From NCBI GenBank assembly GCA_002342685.1, contig DDQN01000023.1, positions 79,718 to 143,717 of the forward strand: a stretch of DNA of 64,000 bases, written 5' to 3'. Each line of letters begins with the position of its first letter. Within the stretch, counting starts at the first letter, position 1. The translations under genes were made by a program, and so were the position numbers. Source of the stretch: Vibrio sp. UBA2441. Its GTDB lineage: Bacteria > Pseudomonadota > Gammaproteobacteria > Enterobacterales > Vibrionaceae. The notes under the pieces are model-generated. The model was not told where the DNA came from. It made no database searches and worked only from the letters and a program-made list of their open reading frames with translations. This document shows, piece by piece, positions 45,223-53,361 of this stretch.

Positions 45223-45358
45223 AAAGATCTAAGAAAAGGCGTAGCATTAACGTCATTTCAATCAATTACGTACAGGAATAGCTTAGTGTTCTTGTACGCT
45301 ATGTTAGCTTAAGCACTTCGAATCCAAGACGGTCTCATTATAATAGAGGAGACTTTCT

Positions 45359-46285
45359 ATGAACATTAATAGCGTTGCCATTATTGGCGAGTGCATGATA
45401 GAGCTTCGAAAAACGAAACAAGGCCTAGAACAAGGTTTCGGCGGTGACACACTAAATACCGCCGTCTATTTATCCCGCCTAACTCACTCTTCAGGTGTTA
45501 CTACATCGTATGTTACCGGATTAGGCAGCGATCCTTTCAGTTCAGATATGCTCAACCAATGGCACGACGAAAACTTGAATACAGACATGGTCTATCAAGT
45601 GGAAGGTCGAGTTCCGGGAATTTATGCGATAGAAACAGCTGAAGACGGAGAACGCAGCTTTTATTATTGGCGTAATGAATCCGCTGCGAAATTTTGGATA
45701 CGAGACCACGCTGTCCAGTCCCTTGCAGAGAATTTATCCCGACATCAGCTTATTTATCTTAGCGGTATTAGCCTGGCGATTTTACCTGACGATTGCCGAA
45801 AAAAGTTATTGGACGCATTAACCTTGTGCAAAAGAAATGGTACTACCATTGCGTTCGACAATAACTACCGCCCTGCATTATGGGACTCTATTGAGGAAGC
45901 TCAGCATTGGTATCGCGAAATGCTGACACTGACCGATATTGCCTTTATCACTTATGACGATGACGTCATGCTTTGGGGGGACAAAAACGAGCAGTATTCA
46001 ATATTACGAACGCAATCTTTTGGCGTTGACGAAATCATAATGAAAAGAGGCAGTGACGCCTGCTTTGTCATTAAAGATAGTCAAACTATTGAAGTACCTT
46101 CAAACAAAATTGACAACGTTATAGACACCACTGCGGCAGGGGATTCTTTCAGTGCCGGATATCTAGCAAAACGTCTATTAGGTGGCTCTTTGGAAGAATC
46201 TGCACAGTCGGGTCATAAAGTCGCAGGGACAGTTATTCAACACCGTGGCGCCGTTATTGACCAGGCAACAATGCCAACTATATGA
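45359..46285 (+). CDS. kdgK: 2-keto-3-deoxygluconate kinase KdgK
   Basis: A 308-residue PfkB-family kinase phosphorylating KDG to KDPG with ATP. Start region VAIIGECMIELRKT, then GFGGDTLNTAVYLSRL (sugar site), and the second PfkB signature DTTAAGDSFSAGYLAKRL with catalytic Asp in AAGDSF. ATG 45359 follows GAGGAGAC. The TGA overlaps or abuts the start of eda, indicating a two-gene unit. A single ggcgtag motif lies at 45239, of unknown meaning. Confidence 0.93.
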   Translation: MNINSVAIIGECMIELRKTKQGLEQGFGGDTLNTAVYLSRLTHSSGVTTSYVTGLGSDPFSSDMLNQWHDENLNTDMVYQVEGRVPGIYAIETAEDGERSFYYWRNESAAKFWIRDHAVQSLAENLSRHQLIYLSGISLAILPDDCRKKLLDALTLCKRNGTTIAFDNNYRPALWDSIEEAQHWYREMLTLTDIAFITYDDDVMLWGDKNEQYSILRTQSFGVDEIIMKRGSDACFVIKDSQTIEVPSNKIDNVIDTTAAGDSFSAGYLAKRLLGGSLEESAQSGHKVAGTVIQHRGAVIDQATMPTI

Positions 46286-46296
46286 GGATAAAATTT

Positions 46297-46920
46297 GTGA
46301 ACGCATTAAATAAACAACTGCAAGACATTAAAGTAGTACCGGTTATTGCCATTAAAGATGCCAGCAAGGCGGTAAAGTTAGCGCAAGTATTGGTTGAAAA
46401 TGGCTTACCTTGCGCCGAAGTAACCTTCCGCACCGAACAAGCTGTGCAAGCAATAAAAAACATGCGCGACGCTTTTCCTGACATGCTTATAGGCGCTGGT
46501 ACAGTGTTAAATAGCAAGCAAGTTGATTTGGCCATTTGCGCTGGTGTCGACTTCATTGTCAGTCCGGGCTTTAACCCGACGACGGTCAAATATTGTCAAC
46601 AACGTGGCATCACCATCATTCCTGGAATCAACAATCCCAGCCTAGTAGAACAGGCCATGGAAATGGGATTAGATACATTAAAGTTTTTCCCGGCAGAGCC
46701 TTCTGGTGGCGTTTCAATGTTGAAAGCCCTTTCAGCCGTTTATCCAGTTAAATTTATGCCTACTGGCGGAGTAAACCCAAAAAATGTTAACGACTATCTT
46801 GGTGTTTCATCCGTAATCGCATGTGGCGGTACTTGGATGGTCCCAAATGACCTCATTGATAACGATAAGTGGGAAGAGCTAGGCCAACTGGTCGCAGAAG
46901 TCGCTGGAATAATTCAATAA
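46297..46920 (+). CDS. eda: KDPG aldolase Eda
   Basis: A 207-residue class I aldolase that splits 2-keto-3-deoxy-6-phosphogluconate into pyruvate and glyceraldehyde-3-phosphate. Motifs: VVPVIAIKDASKAVKLAQVL, EVTFRTEQAV (catalytic Glu), IGAGTVLNSKQVD, the Schiff-base lysine in LKFFPAEPSGG, and MPTGGVNPKNVNDYL. The GTG at 46297 is chosen because GAGGATAAA precedes it at normal spacing; an in-frame ATG at 46282 overlaps kdgK by four bases and is possible. Together with kdgK it finishes the pathway; Entner-Doudoroff flow from 6-phosphogluconate could use it too, although no edd is here. Confidence 0.93.
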   Translation: MNALNKQLQDIKVVPVIAIKDASKAVKLAQVLVENGLPCAEVTFRTEQAVQAIKNMRDAFPDMLIGAGTVLNSKQVDLAICAGVDFIVSPGFNPTTVKYCQQRGITIIPGINNPSLVEQAMEMGLDTLKFFPAEPSGGVSMLKALSAVYPVKFMPTGGVNPKNVNDYLGVSSVIACGGTWMVPNDLIDNDKWEELGQLVAEVAGIIQ

Positions 46921-46943
46921 GATTACGAGTCATTAAGTGGGTA

Positions 46944-46972
46944 CGGAACCCAAAAAGATCCATTGGGTTCCG
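46944..46972 (+). terminator. Hairpin after eda
   Basis: 10-bp perfect stem cggaacccaa / ttgggttccg, nine-base loop, followed by TCAATTCACTTTT. Confidence 0.7.
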
Positions 46973-46991
46973 TCAATTCACTTTTCAATCA

Positions 46992-47093
46992 TTAATTTGC
47001 TGACCACTTCATGCTGATCATTCTATGAAAATATAAAATCCCGCTTATCCACCAGTCGGCGAACATGCCTAGCCAAATACCATAAATTCCAAA
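46992..47093 (-). pseudogene. C-terminal remnant of a MATE-family efflux gene
   Basis: An open minus frame ends with FGIYGIWLGMFADWWISGIL followed by YFHRMISMKWSAN, closely like the last helix and tail of MATE transporters (GIWxGxxxDWxxR, FxxRxxSGKW). Upstream of ~47100 the homology is replaced by a heptamer repeat; the remaining ~400 codons of a MATE gene are missing. It is a decayed end fragment. Confidence 0.5.
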
Positions 47094-47134
47094 TTCAGTC
47101 CTACTGGAGCAGTTCAGGTTTCTAAATGCAGCAT

Positions 47135-47227
47135 TCCCATAACCTATACCCCATATCCCATATCCCATAACCCATAGCCCATAGCCCATAACCCATAGCC
47201 CATAGCCTAGACCCCATGACCCATAAC
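47135..47227. repeat. Heptamer microsatellite (CCCATAD)n
   Basis: About twelve tandem copies of a 7-bp unit cccata(a/g/t), with drift at the edges. On the minus strand it reads Tyr-Gly-Leu-Trp-Val-Met-Gly repeats without stops, which is a property of a 7-bp unit (period 21) and not proof of coding. It abuts the MATE remnant. Copy number probably varies between strains. Confidence 0.85.
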
Positions 47228-47329
47228 AGATTAAGAAAGCAAAGCGCAAAGACTGTGCATAGAAACAAAAAAGGCAAGCAGACCAATTAGCCTGCTTTCC
47301 TTTTTATCCAAAAATATTTTTTATAAAAC

Positions 47330-48589
47330 TCAGCTGCGAATAATCATTTGTTCGCGCTCTGGCCCTACCGATACCATGCTAATTGGCACACCCATAAGTT
47401 GCTCAATGCGAGTGACATAATCCTGTGCAGCTTGAGGCAGGCTATCAAAAGTACGACAAACTGTTATATCTTCATCCCACCCTTGCATGTCCTCATACAC
47501 TGGCGTTAATGCCGCGGTTTGTGGCCAAATTGGATTCTCGGTATGCTCACCAGCATAAGCAACACAAATCTTGATATCTTTCATACCTGAAAGACAATCA
47601 ATTTTCGTTAACGCAATCTCTGTAGCTGCTTGCAGCTCAACACCATTTCGGGTCGCCACAGCATCAAAATAGCCCATATCACGCGGACGACCAGTAACAG
47701 CACCGTACTCATTGGCACTTTCGCGGAAATTGTCTTGTTCTTCCATCGCTGTGACTAACGTGCCTGTCCCTACAGAAGAGCTAAACGATTTAGCAACAGC
47801 AATGACGCGCTCTGGGCGAAGAGCAGGTAAACCACTACCAATGCCTGCATAGGCCGCAGTAACGTTGGATGATGTTGTCCATGGGTATTCGCCATAGACT
47901 AAATCACGACCTGCTCCTAATTGAGCTTCAAAAAGCAAATTGGCGTTTTGTGCTTGAAGCGCCTTAAGCGGCTGAGTCACATTGCAGATAAATGGACGCC
48001 ATGCTTTAGTGACATCAAGTAGCCACTGGGTCATTTCTGCGGCACTTTGAGTAAAGTCGCAATCTGGATAAAGCGCTTTAAGCTGTGGCATTTTCCAGTC
48101 GAGCATAAACTGAATACGCTGCTCAAGCACTTCCGGCTGGTTTAACCAACCGACCAAAATGCCTTTTTTCATAACGCGATCACCGTATGCTGGAGCGATA
48201 CCTTGTCTGGTTGAGCCATAAGCGGCGTCACCCAAACGTTGCTCTTCTAAGGTGTCCTCTAGCGCATGCAGAGGTAAACATAAGGTGGCACGATCTGAAA
48301 TACACAGTTTGACATCAACGCCTGTCGCTTTCACTTCTGCAATCTCTTCACTTAGTGCTTCAGGGCTAATTACCATGCCCGGACCAAGAACGGCGATACA
48401 ATCAGGATTAAAAATACCACTTGGCAATTGGTGCAGTTTAAACGTACCGAAGTCATTTACTACGGTGTGACCTGCGTTATTCCCACCTTGGAAACGAATG
48501 CTTGCAGAGGCATCTGCGGCTAGAAAATCGACAATGCGACCTTTACCTTCATCACCCCAGTTAGCACCAACAACAACAATAGACGGCAT
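47330..48589 (-). CDS. Adenylosuccinate synthetase paralog (PurA-like)
   Basis: A 419-residue PurA-family enzyme; canonical PurA joins IMP and aspartate with GTP. Present: the P-loop-like GANWGDEGKGRIVDFL with catalytic Asp, GGNNAGHTV with catalytic His, GSTRQGIAPAYGDRV (usual TGRGIGPAY), YGAVTGRPRDMGYFD, and LTKIDCLSG (base recognition). Divergent: the segment usually written EGAQGTLLDIDHGTYPF is EAQLGAGRDLVYGEYPW, and the aspartate-loop region reads VGTGTLVTAMEE. So it is likely a paralog of the housekeeping enzyme with altered substrate or regulation. ATG 48589 follows GGAGAAATATT. Divergent from a LysR gene, 130 bases apart. Confidence 0.85.
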   Translation of the reverse strand: MPSIVVVGANWGDEGKGRIVDFLAADASASIRFQGGNNAGHTVVNDFGTFKLHQLPSGIFNPDCIAVLGPGMVISPEALSEEIAEVKATGVDVKLCISDRATLCLPLHALEDTLEEQRLGDAAYGSTRQGIAPAYGDRVMKKGILVGWLNQPEVLEQRIQFMLDWKMPQLKALYPDCDFTQSAAEMTQWLLDVTKAWRPFICNVTQPLKALQAQNANLLFEAQLGAGRDLVYGEYPWTTSSNVTAAYAGIGSGLPALRPERVIAVAKSFSSSVGTGTLVTAMEEQDNFRESANEYGAVTGRPRDMGYFDAVATRNGVELQAATEIALTKIDCLSGMKDIKICVAYAGEHTENPIWPQTAALTPVYEDMQGWDEDITVCRTFDSLPQAAQDYVTRIEQLMGVPISMVSVGPEREQMIIRS

Positions 48590-48719
48590 AATATTTCTCC
48601 TGATTGATTGAGGAACCATGCTATTCCTGTCGATTAAATAAGAGAAATTAATTATAATTATCATCTTAATAAGAAATTCATATGACCTTTATTAGAACCA
48701 GCAAGCTAAGGAAACGATT

Positions 48720-49628
48720 GTGCTAGATATCCATTGGTTAAAAACATTTGTCACATTGGCCGAATATAAACACTTTGGCAAAGCGGCTATCGCGCTGCAC
48801 ATGACACAACCCAATGTAAGCTTGCACTTAAAACAACTTGAGCAAGCGACCCGGGTAAAACTGATAGAACGAAGCCCATTTTGTTTAACTCAGGCTGGCC
48901 TGCGTTTACTGGAGAGTAGCCAAAAAACCTTATTAGAATTGCAAATATGTCAGGCGGATCTCAACGCCTTCAATGAGTTCAACCGGGGTACCTTAACCAT
49001 TGCCGCCAGTGATATTATTTCTCGTTTATTATTGATTGAGCCCTTTCAGCTATTTAAGGCTCAGTTTCCCGGCATCGATTTTACCTTATTAAATACCACA
49101 TCATCTCAAGCCTCTGAGCTGGTAAAAAATGCTGAAGCCGATCTCGGATTTGTCATCGCTCAAAAACAGAGTCAACCACTGCATTTCACTGAGCTGCAAC
49201 AGATAAAATGGTGTGCTTTAGGTGATGGTTTAGAGTTAGAGCAAAATGCAAGCAATCAAAAAAAGAGCAACAATAAAACCGCAAGACAACAAGATGGACT
49301 TACCCTAATTTTACTCGGCCATGATACGCGTACCCGGGATTTCATTGACGAAGCTTTACCTCTATTAAACCTCCCTGAATATAGAGTCATGGAGGTAGGC
49401 AGTGTAGATGCTCAAATTGATTGGGCAGAGGCCGGATTTGGTGTAGCTATCATTCCAGAGTTCGCTATATCGACTAAGATTGCTCTCAAATCTAAGGTAA
49501 CGGCTTTACCTGACTTTCCCACCACAAGCCTGGGATATGTGGTGAGACAGAATCAAATATTGTCGAAGGCAATCAAACAGTTATTAAACTGGGTAAATGA
49601 TGAAATCGTCAGCTCACAACGTGGGTGA
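48720..49628 (+). CDS. LysR-family regulator divergent from purA paralog
   Basis: A 302-residue LysR protein starting at GTG 48720 with AAGGAAACG upstream. HTH: LKTFVTLAEYKHFGKAAIAL, HMTQPNVSLHLKQLEQATRV. The effector domain from ~90 includes TIAASDIISRLLLIEPFQL and DTRTRDFIDEALPL, AEAGFGVAIIPEFAI. It probably regulates the adjacent PurA-like gene; the downstream M42 peptidase gene is 162 bases away and may be separate. Confidence 0.88.
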   Translation: MLDIHWLKTFVTLAEYKHFGKAAIALHMTQPNVSLHLKQLEQATRVKLIERSPFCLTQAGLRLLESSQKTLLELQICQADLNAFNEFNRGTLTIAASDIISRLLLIEPFQLFKAQFPGIDFTLLNTTSSQASELVKNAEADLGFVIAQKQSQPLHFTELQQIKWCALGDGLELEQNASNQKKSNNKTARQQDGLTLILLGHDTRTRDFIDEALPLLNLPEYRVMEVGSVDAQIDWAEAGFGVAIIPEFAISTKIALKSKVTALPDFPTTSLGYVVRQNQILSKAIKQLLNWVNDEIVSSQRG

Positions 49629-49790
49629 GAACAAGTCGATAACGGTTAAGCTTATTTGAGCTTAACCTACGCGCCACAACCTTTAAATCAACGGTCTTCA
49701 TTCACGGCCCACTTCCACAGTAATATGCTGGTATAATAAAAACCAACAGCAGCATTGTGTTACATATGAATCGACAAAAAGAGTTAAATA

Positions 49791-51017
49791 ATGAGTTTAG
49801 ATAGCAACGCAGAACAAAAACAAGCATGGGAAACCATCATGCCAAACGACCAGTTCGAGTTTATGAAGAAGGTACTTGCCTCTCCTTCACCTATTGGTTT
49901 TGAAGCCGCAATGACCTATGGCGTAATCAAGCCGGAATTTGAGCAATTTATGCCAGCCAGTTGGGGCGTTCATCAGTTTAAAGGCAATGCGGGCCTTGTT
50001 TTCGATTCTCATCCGGGACGCGATGATCTAGTGAGTGTGATGATTGTTGGTCATGCTGATAAAATCCGTATGCAGGTACGTAAAATTGATGACGATGGTA
50101 AAGTATGGATCAATACCGATTCTTTCTTGCCAACAACCCTGATTGGTCATGAAGTTCAGGTATTTTGCCAACACCCGGACGACGCGGGTAAATACAAGTC
50201 AATTGAAGGTTGCACCGTTGAGGCACTGGGCGCGATCCACTTTTCCACGCCAGCTCAACGCACTGGTGAGCAAGGTATTAAACCTGAGTCTATCTATCTG
50301 GAGCTGCATACCCACGGCGACGATCGTAAAGCACAAGTCGAAGCATTAGGGCTGCGTGTCGGTGACCCGATTCTGCTAGACCGCCCAATTAAGCGTGGTG
50401 TCTCTTCGGATACGTTTTACGGCGCGTATTTAGACAATGGTCTGGGTTGTTTCTCTGTTACAGAGATTGCGCGTTTAGTGGCAAAAGAAGGACTTGATAA
50501 TGTTCGTGTCCTTTATACCGTGGCAACCCACGAAGAGATTGGCCGCTTTGGCTCTACTCAGGTCGTCGGTGAACTAAAACCAGACGTATTAATCGCCACT
50601 GACGTCAACCATGACTACGAAGCCGCACCAGGCATCGGCGATCGTAAAATGAACCCACTGAAAATGGGTGATGGCTTTACCATTGGCCGTGGCTCTGTGA
50701 CTTCAGAATATTTAGTTCAGGTTTTAGAGAGTGTTTGTCGTGAACAAGAGATCCCTTATCAGCTGGATTTCTCCGGTCGTGACATGGGCACAGATGGTAT
50801 GGCCGCAGCATTGGCTGGCGTTGATAGCGCGGCAATCACCATTGGTTACCCAATTCGCAACATGCATACAGCATCAGAATCTGCACACACGGGCGATCTA
50901 CTTGGATCCATCCATGCTCTTGCGGCATTATTGCGTCAGTTCAATTCATTGAATGATGGGAAAGGCATTACACGTGATGATCTGAAAAACAGCCATATCC
51001 GCCTAGATCACATCTAA
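49791..51017 (+). CDS. M42-family metallo-aminopeptidase
   Basis: A 408-residue cytoplasmic peptidase of the M42 (TET/PepA-like) family. Ligands of the two-metal site are visible in order: MIVGHADKI (His), GAYLDNGLGCFSV (Asp), YTVATHEEIGRFGS (catalytic Glu and ligand Glu), IATDVNHDYEA (Asp) and NMHTASESAHTGDL (His). The family forms dodecameric shells trimming short peptides. Slightly longer at both ends than typical (350-370). Its own promoter region lies in 49629-49790. Confidence 0.88.
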   Translation: MSLDSNAEQKQAWETIMPNDQFEFMKKVLASPSPIGFEAAMTYGVIKPEFEQFMPASWGVHQFKGNAGLVFDSHPGRDDLVSVMIVGHADKIRMQVRKIDDDGKVWINTDSFLPTTLIGHEVQVFCQHPDDAGKYKSIEGCTVEALGAIHFSTPAQRTGEQGIKPESIYLELHTHGDDRKAQVEALGLRVGDPILLDRPIKRGVSSDTFYGAYLDNGLGCFSVTEIARLVAKEGLDNVRVLYTVATHEEIGRFGSTQVVGELKPDVLIATDVNHDYEAAPGIGDRKMNPLKMGDGFTIGRGSVTSEYLVQVLESVCREQEIPYQLDFSGRDMGTDGMAAALAGVDSAAITIGYPIRNMHTASESAHTGDLLGSIHALAALLRQFNSLNDGKGITRDDLKNSHIRLDHI

Positions 51018-51249
51018 CTTGCGACTCTTCTGAATAAAACTACCTGAGTTGCAAAATGCAGCTCGGGTGGTTCGCTCTTATCCATAAGTACTGTATGACC
51101 AGAGGCATGCCTCTGTGTTTAGCAATGATGTACATTTTGTTTTCGGTTGGCTAGCATCAAAGTACGTACTCGGTAACAACTGAGCTTCATAGGTAGAATT
51201 AGTACATTGAGAGAGAGGAAACCAATAGTATCGAACAGATAGGTAATGA

Positions 51250-51507
51250 TTATCTTGATTTGATAATAGACTTTACTTTGTACATCAAGATTAGTGATGC
51301 CAACGCTAGTGTTATTGCATTTGCAATGATCATTGGACGATCACTTACCGACAAGCCATAACCAAGCCAGCTCGCTACACCAAGCACAAAAATCACGTAC
51401 ATGCTCAATGAAATTCCTTTGGTTTCTTTGGTTTTTACAACCTGAATAACCTGAGGCAAAAATGAAACTGTTGTTAGAAAAGCAGCCACGAAGCCAATGT
51501 ATTCCAC
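51250..51507 (-). CDS. SemiSWEET sugar transporter
   Basis: An 85-residue protein with three membrane helices, a single MtN3/PQ-loop unit that dimerises to carry sugars: FLTTVSFLPQVIQVVKTKET contains the PQ motif and KGISLSMYVIFVLGVASWLGYG the second helix. A Vibrio SemiSWEET is one of the structurally solved bacterial examples. ATG 51507 follows AGGAGAAT. Single gene; the 230-base gap before it and the 185-base gap after show nothing else. Confidence 0.92.
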   Translation of the reverse strand: MEYIGFVAAFLTTVSFLPQVIQVVKTKETKGISLSMYVIFVLGVASWLGYGLSVSDRPMIIANAITLALASLILMYKVKSIIKSR

Positions 51508-51692
51508 ATTAATTCTCCTAAATTGATTAATTTACGAGCATTATAAAACTGTGACACAGATCACGCAATACCTTTCATAAGATATTTTATAAACAAAATT
51601 AAACAAAGTAATTCACTTTCATTTAATAACTTCGTGTTAGTCACCAGCCTCAATTTTGGGAAAGCAGAATAAGCCTCCAACCTGTCAGCTAA

Positions 51693-52676
51693 TTATGGCA
51701 AAAACACCTCAGCCAACATGCACCTGACACTACCGCCGCCGATGTTTTCAATGGTCGACACATCAAAGGGTAATAGTTTTCCATGTGTTGAAAGCTGGCT
51801 TCTCTGCGTTGGTGTAAACGCGTAATAGGCAGATAACGACATTGCGATAAGCTTGCTACCGTCAGAGCTCTCAAGTTGAAGAATATTGCCGCAAAACTGG
51901 TTCATCTGTTGCAGGGATATCGAGATAACCTGTTTATCTTTCGCCAAAGATTTAATCACAAACCGGCGCTCAAATTCGGGGATAAGTTCATCGCAAATTA
52001 CGCAAAATGACTCCCCTACCGCCATCATGACATTGGTGTGATAAATGGGATGTCCAGAAGGTAAAATTGTCTGGAAAGAGATAACTCGCTGATACCCTAT
52101 CTTTTGCGCGTACTCTTCAAGTACTTCTCGATCACAACGATGTGAAAGTGCGGCATAAATCGTTTGGTTCACGTGATCCATCACCATGACACCAGTACTT
52201 TCCAGGAACGCACTGCGTTTGGCAAAGTTGACCAAAGAAGACTGAGTGATCACTTTCTTACCCGCACTATCCAGAGTTTCTATCAACGCGTGTGGACGTA
52301 CTTCAAGCTGGCGGTTAGCACACGCCATTGGGAATACAAATAGCTCCCCTTCAGCATTAGTACTAAACCAGTTATTTGGAAATACTGCGTCTGGTGTTTC
52401 TTTCTCACTCACCGGATAATCGAATTCGATAACCTGAACTCCTGCTTGGCGCAAGCCCGAAACCATGGCGACAAATTCTTGCATCGCTTTGTCTCGAACC
52501 AGACCATCATTCAAGTCGACCTTATGCTGAAACTCATTATCTTGTGCTGTCTCAGCGTTATAACGAAACTCTTTTGGTGGTACCATCACAACGCAACGAG
52601 CGTTTTGGACTGAGGCTTTTGCATTGTGCAAAACAGCATGGGTATGTAAGCCTTCATTGGTTAGTACGTGGTTCAT
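51693..52676 (-). CDS. CtlX-like citrulline/arginine hydrolase (guanidino-group modifying family)
   Basis: A 327-residue member of the amidinotransferase/arginine deiminase superfamily, nearest to CtlX. Marks: NARCVVMVPPKEFRYN and AETAQDNEF, DAVFPNNWFST, GVMVMDHVNQTIYAALSHRC, the His in SGHPIYHTNVMMAVGESFC and the catalytic Cys in GGGSVRCMLAEVF. CtlX is known to take part in citrulline use in Francisella; other relatives act on arginine derivatives, so the substrate is uncertain. ATG 52676 (MNHVLTNEG) has AAGACCG just upstream and is preferred to 52718. Lone gene. Confidence 0.85.
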   Translation of the reverse strand: MNHVLTNEGLHTHAVLHNAKASVQNARCVVMVPPKEFRYNAETAQDNEFQHKVDLNDGLVRDKAMQEFVAMVSGLRQAGVQVIEFDYPVSEKETPDAVFPNNWFSTNAEGELFVFPMACANRQLEVRPHALIETLDSAGKKVITQSSLVNFAKRSAFLESTGVMVMDHVNQTIYAALSHRCDREVLEEYAQKIGYQRVISFQTILPSGHPIYHTNVMMAVGESFCVICDELIPEFERRFVIKSLAKDKQVISISLQQMNQFCGNILQLESSDGSKLIAMSLSAYYAFTPTQRSQLSTHGKLLPFDVSTIENIGGGSVRCMLAEVFLP

Positions 52677-53361
52677 CGGTCTTATCCAGTTATTCGTGAT
52701 TAGAAAAATTGTAACCATTATGTTAAGAGTTTATTAACTGAAAAATAGGTGAAACATAAATACCAACTCAATCATATTACTGAAATTGGCACATCTCACA
52801 GTAAAAAACACTGACGAATGGTATAACCCAGAAAACCCACCATCGGATTTAAATTCATTCACACCTATAAAATTCATCAAAAAACCACTATTAAACACCT
52901 AAATTGCGCATATATAGTGAATATTCATTTGCAGATACAACTATAGTTATGCAGTTAAAATAACTGACTGGATGAAAATAAGGCGTGAAATTCGTCAGAG
53001 ATTAACCATGAAAGGTTCGCCTCAAAATGCTATTCGATCCGCCTTACACTTTCTTCCTTAATTATTAACTATCTTGTTTTAAATGAGGTGAGTTAGTGGA
53101 CAGTTTGGTTGGCGACTTCACTTAAATGGTAACCTTGCTGTTCTAGCTCTATACAGTCGGATGCTTTGGAACTGGCTAACGATTTAAGGTTTTCAATTTC
53201 CAGAGATACATGACACTCGAACTCGCTGATAAATCTTACATCAATAGTTTGAATTTTGTTCGCTTTGCGTTAAGTTATCTTTCCCTTATGAAGACTCTTT
53301 TTCATATTCAGACTCAGGGTAAGAGCTCAGGCACTAATAGGGGTGAACAAGGATAATTATC
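52677..53361. other. Gene-free stretch before the ABC exporter
   Basis: 685 bases. Mostly A+T rich with no gene. On the minus strand 53093-53257 is an open frame without a start codon (translating as IDVRFISEFECHVSLEIENL and ending NQTVH) with protein-like composition; it may be a remnant. I find no recognisable terminator or RNA. Confidence 0.45.

Noticed and set aside
47100..47249. 85-residue Gly/Tyr/Trp-rich repeat protein on the minus strand
   Set aside because: The repeat part is a 7-bp microsatellite read through without stops; only the final MATE-like tail has meaning.
52912..52930. ARG box (tgaatattcat) before the CtlX-like gene
   Set aside because: The two half-sites are directly abutted; the known ArgR box needs four bases between them.
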